This document shows positions 45,744-54,666 of a stretch of DNA of 64,000 bases, piece after piece. Origin of the DNA: Saccharopolyspora erythraea NRRL 2338 (GTDB lineage Bacteria; Actinomycetota; Actinomycetes; Mycobacteriales; Pseudonocardiaceae); the NCBI RefSeq assembly GCF_000062885.1, contig NC_009142.1, positions 6,499,584 through 6,563,583 of the forward strand. The letters run 5' to 3'. A model generated the notes under the pieces. It did not search any database. It had not been told where the DNA came from and worked only from the letters and a program-made list of their open reading frames with translations. The position numbers and the translations under genes were made by a program. How positions within the stretch are numbered: the first letter of the stretch is position 1; every line of letters starts with the position of its first letter.

Positions 45744-46382
45744 TCACCCGTAGTTGAAAAAGGCGCCCTCGGCGAGACGGCGCTTGTCCTCGGCCGCCAC
45801 GTCCACGTTGGGCGGTGAGAGCAAGAACACTCGATTGGTGACCTTCTCGATCGAACCGCGGAGCGCGAACGCCAGCCCGGCGGCGAAGTCCACCAGCCGC
45901 TTGGCGTCCGCTTCGTCCATCTCCGTCAGGTTCATGATCACCGGAGTGCCGTCGCGGTACTGCTCACCGATGGTGCGGGCCTCGCTGTAACTGCGGGGAT
46001 GCAGTGTTGTGATCTTGCTCAAGTTGAAATGACTGCCGGTATCGGTTACGGCACGCAGCCGGGAGACCTGCTCCCGGTGCGCGTCCGAGCCCAGGGGCGC
46101 TCGGACGGGCGTCTCCGGCGGGGCCCACTGCCTGCGCGAACGCGCAGGCTCGCGGAACTCCTCGCCGTAGTCGCCGCCGTCCTCCTCGGCCTCCGGCTGG
46201 AAGCCGCCCCGGACACCGCCGGCCACGCGCCGGCGGCCACCCACCCGGTCGGATGGTGCGTCGTAGGAGGTGTCGGGGTCCGCGTAGCGGTCGCGGTAGG
46301 CCACCTCGTCGTCGTAGACCTCGTCGATCTCGTCGGCGGGGACCATGCCGAAGTAAGCCTTCAGCTTGTGCAAAGCGCTCAT
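45744..46382 (-). CDS. sepF: Cell division protein SepF
   Basis: Membrane anchor and bundler of FtsZ. 212 residues. The N-terminal amphipathic helix MSALHKLKAYFGMV is followed by a variable acidic/Arg-rich linker and the SepF core (about 125-205) with ITTLHPRSYSEARTIGEQYRDG, VIMNLTEMDEADAKRLVDF and GLAFALRGSIEKV. ATG 46382 has GAGGAAGGG seven bases upstream and starts the helix; ATG 46388 would be too close to it. It sits between yggS and yggT, as usual. Confidence 0.94.
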   Translation of the reverse strand: MSALHKLKAYFGMVPADEIDEVYDDEVAYRDRYADPDTSYDAPSDRVGGRRRVAGGVRGGFQPEAEEDGGDYGEEFREPARSRRQWAPPETPVRAPLGSDAHREQVSRLRAVTDTGSHFNLSKITTLHPRSYSEARTIGEQYRDGTPVIMNLTEMDEADAKRLVDFAAGLAFALRGSIEKVTNRVFLLSPPNVDVAAEDKRRLAEGAFFNYG

Positions 46383-46452
46383 CGGCATGCCCTTCCTCTG
46401 CGACTCCAAAGCAGCCGAGCGCGAGCGGCCGACCCTCGACCCCCCGATACGG

Positions 46453-47196
46453 CTACGGCGAGATTAACCGGCGACCTCCCAGCAGCGCAGTTCCGACACG
46501 CACGCGTGTCGAGCCGTGCGCCACCGCACTCTCGAGGTCGCCGCTCATTCCAGCCGACATTTCAACAGCTTCGGGGTAGTCCTCCTGCAGGCGCCGGGCA
46601 ATCCCGGAAAGTGTAGCGAAAGCCACATCCGGGTCTCCGCCAAGGGGTGCCACCGCCATCACTCCCCGCAACCGAAGATCACTGTGGCGGGTGATCTCGG
46701 CGGCGAGTGCCGAAACGTCGCCGGGCGGACATCCTCCGCGCCCGGCGGCATCGTCGAGGCCGACCTGGATCAGCACGTCGAGCGGTTCGCTGCGCTCACC
46801 GGCGTCGAGCGCGTTGGCCGCCGCCCGCCGCAGCGCCTCCGCGAGCCGCACGCTGTCGACCGACTCCACGACGTCGGCCCAGCGAACCACCGAGCGGGCC
46901 TTGTTGCGCTGCAACTGCCCGATCATGTGCCAGCGCACCGCGGCTTCCGGGCGCAGCTCGGCGAACTCGGCGACCTTGCCGCGCGCCTCCTGCTCGCGGT
47001 TCTCGGCCAGCTCGGTCAGCCCCAGGTCGGCCAGCAGCGCCGCGTCGCCGGCCGGGAAGGTCTTGGTGACCGCCAGCAGCTCGACCTCCTCCGGCTGCCT
47101 GCCCGCGGCGCGGCATGCGGCGTCGACGCGCTCGCGCACCTCCCGCAGCGACTCGGCGATCTCGGCCTTGCGCTCCTGCCTGCTGTCCTCGCTCAC
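46453..47196 (-). CDS. PLP-binding YggS/PROSC family protein
   Basis: 247-residue pyridoxal-phosphate homeostasis protein. The PLP lysine lies in ELLAVTKTFPAGD; LAENREQEARGK, RWHMIGQLQRNKAR and the C-terminal MSAGMSGDLESAVAHGSTRVRVGTALLG (split as MSAGMSGDLESAV and GSTRVRVGTALLG) are family hallmarks. GTG 47196 overlaps the pgeF stop (GTGA). It usually lies between pgeF and sepF in actinobacteria. Confidence 0.94.
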   Translation of the reverse strand: MSEDSRQERKAEIAESLREVRERVDAACRAAGRQPEEVELLAVTKTFPAGDAALLADLGLTELAENREQEARGKVAEFAELRPEAAVRWHMIGQLQRNKARSVVRWADVVESVDSVRLAEALRRAAANALDAGERSEPLDVLIQVGLDDAAGRGGCPPGDVSALAAEITRHSDLRLRGVMAVAPLGGDPDVAFATLSGIARRLQEDYPEAVEMSAGMSGDLESAVAHGSTRVRVGTALLGGRRLISP

Positions 47197-47912
47197 CGCT
47201 GGTCCTCCGGCTCCGCCCACACGACCGCGGCGAAGCGGCCGGTCCGGCCGCCGTCGCGGCGGTGGCTGTAGAGCTCGCGGGACTCCATCGTGCAGCGCGG
47301 GTCGACGCCGATCCGGGCGATCCCGGCGGCCGCGAGCTGCTCCCAGAGCCCGGCCCGGATGTCGAGGCCGGTGGTGCCCTTGCTCGTCTTGCAGGCGCTG
47401 CCGGGCAGGTGCAGCTCCACGTCGGCCTGCATCTCCGGCGGCACCTCGTAGCACTCGCCGCAGGCCGCCGGACCGAGCAGCGCCTCGATGCGGTCGAGCC
47501 GGGCTCCGGCCTCCCGCATGGCCTTCAGCGCGGACACCACGACCCCGACGCGGGCACCGACCCGGCCGGCGTGCACGGCCGCCACCACGCCGCTCTCCGG
47601 GTCGCCGAGCAGCACCGGCACGCAGTCGGCGGTCAGCGCCACCAGCGCGAGCCCCGGCTCGGCGGTCACCAGCGCGTCGGTCGCCTCGACCGGCTCCGGG
47701 ACCGGGCCGTCGACGACGGCGGCGTTGCGGCCGTGGATCTGCTCCATCCACACCAGCCGGTCCTCGGCGAGGCCGATGCCCTCGGCGAGCTTGCGCTGGT
47801 TGGCCGCCACCGCCGCCGGGTCGTCACCGACCCGGCCGCCGAGGTTGAACGAGTCGAACGGCGGCCGGGACGCACCGCCTTCCCGCGTGGTGATCACGCG
47901 ACGAATCCGCAC
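47193..47912 (-). CDS. pgeF: Multicopper-oxidase-fold laccase-domain protein (PgeF/YlmD)
   Basis: Member of the DUF152/PgeF family, reported to hydrolyse mis-made peptidoglycan precursors carrying L-Ser; some members act on purine nucleosides. Metal-site motifs: ALTADCVPVLLGD, AAVHAGRVGARVG and GPAACGECYEV. GTG 47912 was chosen because GGAG and, further up, GGGAGGG precede it and RRVITTREGGASRPPFDSFNLGG is the usual N-terminus. The frame continues to ATG 48002, adding 30 residues without a ribosome site. It follows ftsZ directly. Confidence 0.9.
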   Translation of the reverse strand: MRIRRVITTREGGASRPPFDSFNLGGRVGDDPAAVAANQRKLAEGIGLAEDRLVWMEQIHGRNAAVVDGPVPEPVEATDALVTAEPGLALVALTADCVPVLLGDPESGVVAAVHAGRVGARVGVVVSALKAMREAGARLDRIEALLGPAACGECYEVPPEMQADVELHLPGSACKTSKGTTGLDIRAGLWEQLAAAGIARIGVDPRCTMESRELYSHRRDGGRTGRFAAVVWAEPEDQR

Positions 47913-48053
47913 TGGCTCTCCATCCCTCCCACGGGCCGGCTCGCCCGCCCGAACGAAAACGACACCGGAGGCCGAAGCTCTCCGGTGTCGATTCTCGCTC
48001 ATCGCGGCGACAGCACCGCATGCCCACGACGCGGACCGCGCGGGCCGGGCCGT

Positions 48054-49529
48054 TCAGCGGCGCATGAACGGCGGGATGTCGACGTCGTCGTCGTTGTCGT
48101 CGGTGACCGGCACCGCCCGGTTCGGCAGCGAGCCGCTCATGCCCGCGTGCGACGGGTAGCCGCTGCCGCCGGCGCGGGTCGGCACCGACACGCTCGGTCC
48201 TGCTCCGTCGCCACCGAAGACCGGGGAGCGCTGCGCGAAACCGCCGCGCTGGTCGGTGTTGTCGCGCTGCTCCTGCTGGGGCTGCGGACGCTCGGGCTCG
48301 TGGTGCTGCGCCGGTGCGGGCGCCTGCTGCTGCGGCGGCTGGGGCTGCGGCTCCGGCTGCGGTTCGGGCTGGGCCGGGGCCGGCGGAGGCGCGGGCTGCG
48401 GAGGCGCGGGCTGCTGCGCGGCGGGCTCGGGCGCCGGGGGCGTCGGGGCCTGCTGCTGCGGCTCGGGCTCGGGTTCCGGCTTGCTGCCGACGACCTGGCC
48501 CTCGGTGACGCGGCCCGCCTCACCGGAGGCGACCGCGTCGCGGGAGCCGACCTTGGTCGGTTCGAGCTTCTTGTGCGTCGGGGTGCCTGCGTCGAAGCCC
48601 GCGGCGATCACGGTCACGCGGACCTCGTCGCCAAGCGAGTCGTCGATCACCGTACCGAAGATGATGTTGGCCTCGGGGTGCGCGGACTCCTGCACCAGCG
48701 AGGCCGACTCGTTGATCTCGAACAGGCCGAGGTCCGAACCGCCCGCTATGGCCAGCAGCACGCCGTGCGCGCCCTCCATGGACGCCTCCAGCAGCGGCGA
48801 GTTGATCGCCTTCTGCGCGGCCTGCACGGCTCTGCCCTCCCCTCTCGCCGAGCCGATGCCCATCAGCGCGCTGCCCGCGCCGGACATGACGCTCTTGACG
48901 TCGGCGAAGTCGAGGTTGATCAGGCCGGGGGTGGTGATCAGGTCGGTGATGCCCTGGACACCGGAGAGCAGGACCTCGTCGGCGGAGCGGAAGGCGTCCA
49001 TCAGGCTCACGCCGATGTCGCCGAGCTGCAGCAGCCGGTCGTTGGGGATGACGATCAGGGTGTCGCAGCAGTCGCGCAGCTCCTTGATGCCCTGCTCGGC
49101 CTGGTTGGCCCGCCGCTTGCCCTCGAAGGAGAACGGACGGGTGACCACGCCGATGGTCAGCGCGCCGAGCTTGCGCGCGACCGAGGCGATGACCGGTGCG
49201 CCACCGGTACCGGTGCCGCCGCCCTCGCCCGCGGTCACGAAGACCATGTCGGCGCCCTTGAGGACCTCCTCGATCTCCTCCTTGTGGTCCTCGGCGGCCT
49301 TGTGGCCGACCTCCGGCGCCGCGCCCGCTCCCAGCCCGCGGGTGAGCTCCCGGCCGATGTCGAGCTTGACGTCGGCGTCGGACATCAGCAGGGCCTGCGC
49401 GTCGGTGTTCACCGCGATGAACTCGACACCCTTGAGCCCGACCTCGATCATGCGGTTCACGGCGTTGACGCCGCCACCACCGATGCCGACGACCTTGATC
49501 ACCGCGAGGTAGTTGTGCGGGGGCGTCAT
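48054..49529 (-). CDS. ftsZ: Cell division protein FtsZ
   Basis: Tubulin-like GTPase forming the division ring. 491 residues. The globular part (1-320) has [15 protein letters not shown], the GTP signature [14 protein letters not shown] and [22 protein letters not shown]. The linker from about 330 to 475 is unusually long and rich in Pro, Gln and Glu. The C-terminal peptide [12 protein letters not shown] binds SepF and other partners. GGAAGG precedes ATG 49529. Unlike most actinobacteria, no ftsQ lies upstream. Confidence 0.97.
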   Translation of the reverse strand: MTPPHNYLAVIKVVGIGGGGVNAVNRMIEVGLKGVEFIAVNTDAQALLMSDADVKLDIGRELTRGLGAGAAPEVGHKAAEDHKEEIEEVLKGADMVFVTAGEGGGTGTGGAPVIASVARKLGALTIGVVTRPFSFEGKRRANQAEQGIKELRDCCDTLIVIPNDRLLQLGDIGVSLMDAFRSADEVLLSGVQGITDLITTPGLINLDFADVKSVMSGAGSALMGIGSARGEGRAVQAAQKAINSPLLEASMEGAHGVLLAIAGGSDLGLFEINESASLVQESAHPEANIIFGTVIDDSLGDEVRVTVIAAGFDAGTPTHKKLEPTKVGSRDAVASGEAGRVTEGQVVGSKPEPEPEPQQQAPTPPAPEPAAQQPAPPQPAPPPAPAQPEPQPEPQPQPPQQQAPAPAQHHEPERPQPQQEQRDNTDQRGGFAQRSPVFGGDGAGPSVSVPTRAGGSGYPSHAGMSGSLPNRAVPVTDDNDDDVDIPPFMRR

Positions 49530-49896
49530 CGGATCCGCCTTCCTGATCGTGGCTCTGTGCTCTGGTGCTGATTCGACAGCCGGACTCTCGACGCCCGGGC
49601 GTTGTCAACCCCGTGCGGACGGTAGGCATCCCGATGCCTTTGAGTCCAGCAGCCACGCCGCGTGCCCTACCAGGTGTGTCGCGCCGCGCACAGAGCCGAG
49701 CTCGGTCCTCCCCTTGTCCGGTTCGCACGCCGCAGCGTGATCACCACCGACACCGTACCGCGCGGGTGACGGCCGGGGGCCAGGCACCGCGAGGTCGGCT
49801 TCGCGCGATGCGGGGAAAACACGACCGGAGGTGTCGGATTTGACCGCGAGCATCGGTTCCACTGGTGAACGGCACGACAGTGAGGGGAACCGACGG
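49530..49896. other. Divergent region between ftsZ and an SDR gene
   Basis: 367 bases containing the ftsZ promoter(s) and the promoter of the first SDR. No remnant of ftsQ could be recognised in any frame; no repeat was seen. Confidence 0.45.
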
Positions 49897-50814
49897 ATGA
49901 ACGCACCACTGCACGGCAAGGTCGCGCTGGTGGCGGGGGCGACCCGCGGCGCGGGACGGGGGATCGCCGTGGAGCTCGGCACGGCCGGGGCCACCGTGTA
50001 CTGCACCGGACGGAGCACGCGGCAGCGGCGTTCGGACTACGACCGCCCGGAGACCATTGAGGACACCGCGGAGATGGTGACGGCCGCGGGCGGGCGGGGC
50101 GTCGCGGTGGAGGTCGACCACTGCGATCCCGACCAGGTGCGGGCGCTGGTCGAGCGGATCGAGGCCGACTGCGGCAAGCTGGACGTCCTGGTCAACAACC
50201 TCGGCGGCGAGAATCTCACCGACTTCGGCGGGCCGCTGTGGGAACGGTCGCTGGACAACGGGATCCGGCGGCTGCGGGTGAGCATCGAGGCGCACATGAT
50301 CACCAGCTACCACGCGCTGGGGCTGCTGCACCGGCGGCCGGGCGGGCTGTCGGTCGAGATCACCGACGGCACCGCCGAGGTCGACGGCGAGCACTACCGC
50401 GCCGAGACCGGCGCGTTCTTCGACATCGCCAAGTTCACCGCGCACCGGATGGCGTGGGTGCAGGGCCAGGAGCTCAGGGCGCACGGCTGCACGGCGGTGT
50501 CGCTGACGCCGGGCTGGCTGCGTTCGGAGCTGATGCTGGAGCTCTTCGGGGTCACCGAGGAGAACTGGCGCGACGCCACCGCGACCGAACCGCACTTCTG
50601 CATCTCGGAGTCCCCGCGCTTCGTCGGGCGGGCGGTGGCGGCGCTGGCGTCGGACCCCGACGTCGCGCGCTGGAACGGGCAGTCGCTCTCCAGCGGCGGG
50701 CTGGCGAAGGTCTACGGCTTCACCGACCTCGACGGCACGCGACCGGACAGCTGGCGCTACATCGTCGAGGTCACCTACGCGGGCAAGCCCGCCGACGACG
50801 CGGGGTACCGGTGA
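49897..50814 (+). CDS. Short-chain dehydrogenase/reductase (copy 1)
   Basis: NAD(P)-dependent oxidoreductase of 305 residues. The Rossmann motif VAGATRGAGRGIAVELG lies at the start; LDVLVNNLGGE is the NNAG-like motif. The catalytic YxxxK of classical SDRs appears replaced, with FFDIAKFTAHRM in its place (Lys kept, Tyr as Phe), so activity may be altered. TPGWLRSELML follows. ATG 49897 has TGAGGGG upstream. Its stop overlaps the start of a second, closely similar gene, a tandem duplication. Confidence 0.85.
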   Translation: MNAPLHGKVALVAGATRGAGRGIAVELGTAGATVYCTGRSTRQRRSDYDRPETIEDTAEMVTAAGGRGVAVEVDHCDPDQVRALVERIEADCGKLDVLVNNLGGENLTDFGGPLWERSLDNGIRRLRVSIEAHMITSYHALGLLHRRPGGLSVEITDGTAEVDGEHYRAETGAFFDIAKFTAHRMAWVQGQELRAHGCTAVSLTPGWLRSELMLELFGVTEENWRDATATEPHFCISESPRFVGRAVAALASDPDVARWNGQSLSSGGLAKVYGFTDLDGTRPDSWRYIVEVTYAGKPADDAGYR

Positions 50815-51729
50815 ACGCCCCGCTGCGCGGCAAGGTCGCGCTGGTGGCGGGGGGCGACCCGCGGCGCGGGCCGCGGGATCGCCGTGGAGCTGGGCGCGGC
50901 GGGCGCGACGGTGTACTGCACCGGCCGCAGCACTCGGCGAGCCCGTTCGGAGTACGACCGGCCGGAGACCATCGAGGAGACCGCCGAACTGGTGTCGCGG
51001 GCCGGCGGTGAAGGCATCGCGGTGCGGGTCGACCACCTGGAGCCGGACCAGGTCCGCGGTCTCGCCGAGCGGGTCGACGCCGAGCACGGGCGGCTGGACG
51101 TGCTGGTCAACGACATCGGCGGCGAGCACCTGATGGACTGGTACAAGCCGATCTGGGAGCAGTCGCTGGACAAGGGGCTGCGCAGGCTGCGGCTGGGCAT
51201 CGACGCGCACATGATCACCAGCCACTTCGCACTGCCGCTGATGATCCGCAGGCGCGGCGGCATCGTCTTCGAGGTGACCGACGGCACCGCCGAGGTCAAC
51301 GAGAAGTACTACCGCAGCGGAGGCGGGGCGTTCTTCGACCTCGCCAAGGTCTCCGCGCACCGGCTGGCCCGCGCGCAGGCCGAGGAGCTGGCACCCCACG
51401 GCTGCACGGCGGTCTCGATCTCGCCGGGCTGGCTGCGGTCGGAGATGATGCTCGACGCCTACGGCGTCACCGAGGAGAACTGGCGCGACGCGACCGCGCG
51501 GTCGCCGCACTTCGCCATCTCCGAGACGCCCCGCTACGTCGGCCGCGCCATCGCCGCGATGGCCGCCGACCCCGACGTGGCGCGCTTCAACGGGCAGTCG
51601 GTCTCCAGCGGCGGGCTGGCGAAGGTCTACGGCTTCACCGACCTCGACGGCTCGCGACCGGACGCCTGGCGCTACTGCCTGGAAGTCGAGTGGGCGGGCA
51701 AACCCGCCGACGTCACCGGTTACCGGTAG
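50811..51729 (+). CDS. Short-chain dehydrogenase/reductase (copy 2), frameshifted near the start
   Basis: Tandem paralog of the preceding SDR, similar along its whole length. GTG 50811 overlaps the first gene's stop (GTGA). The frame breaks in a run of six Gs at 50849-50854; the paralog has five Gs at the same point. Removing one G restores VAGATRGAGRGIAVELGAAG, and the frame from 50884 onward is then continuous to 51729. LDVLVNDIGGE and FFDLAKVSAHRL are present. Either a recent inactivating insertion or a sequence error; if real, only a Rossmann-less fragment could be made from internal starts. Confidence 0.75.
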
Positions 51730-51773
51730 CCGACTGCGGCGCGGTAGCCGACCGGTGGAGCAGATCCGGTCGG

Positions 51774-52739
51774 CTACCGGTAGAGGGCGATGAGCCGGGA
51801 GGCGCTTTCGGCCATCCGCTCGCGCAGCGCGGCGGGTCCGACGACCTCGGCCTCCGGGCCGAGCTCGAGCACCTGGTGGTAGGCGATGTCCAGGGACTCG
51901 ACGGGCAGCGCGAGGGTGAGCCAGCCCTGCCCGTCGGGTTCGCCCGCGCCGGCGACGGCCTCGGTCACCGCGACGCGGTCGCCGGTGGCGTTGAGCTTGC
52001 GCAGGCCGTCGGGGCTGACCCGGACGGTGATGCGTGTCCGCAGCAGCGAACGCGCGAACTCCGCCGACCGGTCGGCCCAGAACCGCGGCAGGTCGAAGGC
52101 GGTGTCGCGGTCGAAGGTGGCGTCGCCGACCTCGACGCGCTCGAAGCGGTCGACCCGGTACACCAGGAAGCGCTGCCCGCTGCGCGCCGCCAGGTACCAG
52201 ACGCCCGCCTTGAGGACCAGCCCGTACGGTTCGAGGTCCCGCCGGACCTCCTGCTCGCCGCGCCGGTACCACGCCGCGATCACGTGGTCGGACCACACCG
52301 CGCCGGCGACTTCCGCGAGCCGGGCCGGGGTCTCCGGCTCGCGGAACCAGCGGGGCGCGTCGAGGTGGAAGCGCTGCCCGACCCGGGCGGGCGCGTCGCG
52401 GAAGGGCGGCGCGAGCGCGGCCGACGCCTTCAGGCGTGCGGCGGCGACCGCCTCGGAAAGGCCCATCTCGCCCGCGGGCCCGGGCACGCCTGCCAGGAAC
52501 AGCGCCTCCGCCTCGGCGCGATGCAGCCCGGTGAGCCGGGATCGGTACCCGCCGACGAGCCGGTACCCGCCGCCGCGCCCGCGCTCGCTGTAGACCGGCA
52601 CCCCCGCCTCCGACAGCGCCAGCACGTCGCGGGTGATGGTGCGCTCGGAGACCTCCAGCTCCCGCGCCAGCTCGGCCGCGGTCATGGTCTCCCGGGCCTG
52701 GAGCAGCAACACCAGTGAAATCAGTCTCGACGCACGCAT
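51774..52739 (-). CDS. WYL-domain transcriptional regulator (DeoR-type HTH)
   Basis: 321 residues. The N-terminal HTH_11 winged helix MRASRLISLVLLLQARETMT with ELARELEVSERTITRDVLAL is followed by GVPVYSERGRGGGYRL. The middle WYL domain carries HVIAAWYRRGE and GVWYLAARSGQRFLVYRVDRF. A C-terminal WCX extension is present. Such proteins respond to nucleotides or nucleic acids or to unknown cues. ATG 52739 begins the HTH. It is convergent with the SDR pair, which is its most likely neighbour target. Confidence 0.9.
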   Translation of the reverse strand: MRASRLISLVLLLQARETMTAAELARELEVSERTITRDVLALSEAGVPVYSERGRGGGYRLVGGYRSRLTGLHRAEAEALFLAGVPGPAGEMGLSEAVAAARLKASAALAPPFRDAPARVGQRFHLDAPRWFREPETPARLAEVAGAVWSDHVIAAWYRRGEQEVRRDLEPYGLVLKAGVWYLAARSGQRFLVYRVDRFERVEVGDATFDRDTAFDLPRFWADRSAEFARSLLRTRITVRVSPDGLRKLNATGDRVAVTEAVAGAGEPDGQGWLTLALPVESLDIAYHQVLELGPEAEVVGPAALRERMAESASRLIALYR

Positions 52740-52793
52740 CTCAGCGCCGAGACTACGACCGCCCACCGACACCCGCGGCCGGTTCGGCGCAGG

Positions 52794-53738
52794 TCACTTG
52801 AGGCCGGTGGTCTTCAGGGACGCGACCAGCCAGCGCTGGCCGACCAGGAACACCAGCACCGTCGGCAGCGCGGCCAGCATCGCCGCGGCGATGACGTAGT
52901 GCTGCTTCGACGCGTACTGGCCCTGCAGGGAGGCGATGCCGACCTGCACCACCCGCAGCGACTCGTCCTGGGCCACCGCCAGCGGCCACAGGAACGAGTT
53001 CCAGTTGGCCAGGAAGAACAGCACCGCCAGCGCGGCCAGCATCGGGCGGCTCAGCGGCAGGATCACGTGCCAGTAGATCCGCCAGTGCCCGCAGCCGTCG
53101 AGGTGGGCGGCCTCCTCCAGCTCGCGCGGCACGCCGAGGTAGAACTGCCGGAGCAGGAAGATCCCGAAGGCGTTGAACAGCCCGGGCACGATCAGCCCCG
53201 CGTAGGAGTCGACCATCCCCAGGCCCCGCACCACGATGAACAGCGGCACCAGGATCACCGGCAGCGAGATCAGCAGCGTCGCCACGACCGAGGCGAACGC
53301 GACCCCCCTGCCCCGGAAGGCGAGCCGGGCCAGCGCGTAGGCGGCCATCGAGTGCAGGAACAGCGCGATGGCGGTGACCGTGACCGAGACGAACGCGCTG
53401 TTGGCCAGGTAGCGCAGGAACGGCACCTCGGTCAGCACGTAGGCGACGTTGTCCAGCGTCAGCTCGCTCGGCCATCCCGCCGAGTACAGCTCGGACTCCG
53501 GGCGGAACGCGGCCAGCAGCAGCCAGAGCAGCGGCGCGACCGTGGCGAACGCGATGACGTAGGCCGCCACCGCGCGGCCGGTGACCCCGTTCTTCCGCGC
53601 CGAGCCGGCGTTCCGGCGCCGGCGAGCCGGTCCGATGGCCTGGTTTCCAGTGTCCGTCGTCCGGTTTTCGGTGTCCGCCATCCGGGTCTCAGTGCCCGTC
53701 ACCGGGTTTTCAGCGCCCGCAGTCCGGTTCTCACGCAT
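52794..53738 (-). CDS. Carbohydrate-type ABC importer permease (MalG-like)
   Basis: 314 residues. After a repetitive hydrophilic N-terminus (ENRTAGAENPVTGTETRMAD and related ENRTTDTGNQ), six membrane segments follow with the EAA loop EEAAHLDGCGHWRIYWHVIL facing the ATPase. ATG 53738 overlaps the stop of the partner permease by 8 bases. No ATPase gene lies nearby, as is common for actinomycete sugar importers that share MsiK. The last gene of a binding protein-MalF-MalG operon. Confidence 0.92.
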   Translation of the reverse strand: MRENRTAGAENPVTGTETRMADTENRTTDTGNQAIGPARRRRNAGSARKNGVTGRAVAAYVIAFATVAPLLWLLLAAFRPESELYSAGWPSELTLDNVAYVLTEVPFLRYLANSAFVSVTVTAIALFLHSMAAYALARLAFRGRGVAFASVVATLLISLPVILVPLFIVVRGLGMVDSYAGLIVPGLFNAFGIFLLRQFYLGVPRELEEAAHLDGCGHWRIYWHVILPLSRPMLAALAVLFFLANWNSFLWPLAVAQDESLRVVQVGIASLQGQYASKQHYVIAAAMLAALPTVLVFLVGQRWLVASLKTTGLK

Positions 53739-54666
53739 CGAACCGCCCTCCCCGCGTCAGCGCGAACAGACCCGCTGTCACCGCGCCGAGCACCACCACC
53801 AGCAGGGCGCAGATCGCCGCGGCGTAGCCGAAGCGGCCGAACTGGAACGCCTGCTGGTAGGCGTAGTAGACGATGGTGGAGGTCGAGTTGGCCGGTCCGC
53901 CCGAGGTGGTCACGAAGACCAGGTCGAACGCCTGCAACCCGGTCACGGCGTTGATGGTCGCGGTGACCAGCACGAAGAAGCTGGTCGGCCGCAGCATCGG
54001 CCAGGTCACGTGGCGGAACCGCTGCCACGCCCCCGCACCGTCCGCAGTGGCCGCGTCGTAGTACTCGCGCGGGATGTCCTGCAGGCCGCCGAGGAAGATC
54101 AGCATCTGGTAGCCCATCAGGAACCACACGCTGATCAGCACCAGCGTGAACAGCGCGAGTCCCGGGTCGCCCAGCCAGGAGATCCCGTCCAGGCCGACCG
54201 CGGCGAACATCCTGCTGACCACGCCGGTCTTGTCGGTGAGCATGAACTGCCACATCAGGCCGATGACGACCAGGCTGACCGCGTTGGGCAGGAACAGCGC
54301 GGCGCGCACCGCGCCGACGCCCGGGAACCGGTCCTTGACCAGCAGCGCCAGCCCGAGCGCGGCGAAGAAGGTCAGCGGCACGAACAGCACCGCGTAGGTC
54401 GCCGTGATGCCGAAGCTGCGCCACAGCAGCCCGTCGCCGGCCATCAGCCGGAAGTTGTCCAGCCCCGCCCAGCTCACGTTGCCGAAGCCGTCGACGTCGA
54501 ACAGCCCGACCACCAGCGCGAGCACCGTCGGCACCACGACGAACAGCAGCAGGCCCACGCCGTCCGGCGCCAGGAAGGCGAAGGCGGCGGCCGAGTCGTC
54601 CCGGCGGCGGCCCGCTCGGCGTCCCCGGGTCCCGGTGGCGGTCGGCTCGATCAGCGTTGCGCTCAT
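53731..54666 (-). CDS. Carbohydrate-type ABC importer permease (MalF-like)
   Basis: 311 residues, six membrane segments. The EAA motif reads YYDAATADGAGAWQRFRHVT, followed by PMLRPTSFFVLVTATINAV. The N-terminus is short and basic (GTRGRRAGRRRDD). ATG 54666 overlaps the stop of the binding-protein gene (ATGA). It pairs with the MalG-like permease downstream. Confidence 0.93.
   Translation of the reverse strand: MSATLIEPTATGTRGRRAGRRRDDSAAAFAFLAPDGVGLLLFVVVPTVLALVVGLFDVDGFGNVSWAGLDNFRLMAGDGLLWRSFGITATYAVLFVPLTFFAALGLALLVKDRFPGVGAVRAALFLPNAVSLVVIGLMWQFMLTDKTGVVSRMFAAVGLDGISWLGDPGLALFTLVLISVWFLMGYQMLIFLGGLQDIPREYYDAATADGAGAWQRFRHVTWPMLRPTSFFVLVTATINAVTGLQAFDLVFVTTSGGPANSTSTIVYYAYQQAFQFGRFGYAAAICALLVVVLGAVTAGLFALTRGGRFDA

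Noticed and set aside
47913-48002. Longer PgeF from ATG 48002
   Set aside because: No ribosome site; the extra residues precede the family's usual N-terminus, while GTG 47912 has GGAG upstream. Not excluded.
49605-50018. Possible ftsQ remnant upstream of ftsZ
   Set aside because: The minus-strand frame has no FtsQ/POTRA-like sequence and mostly mirrors the divergent SDR gene.
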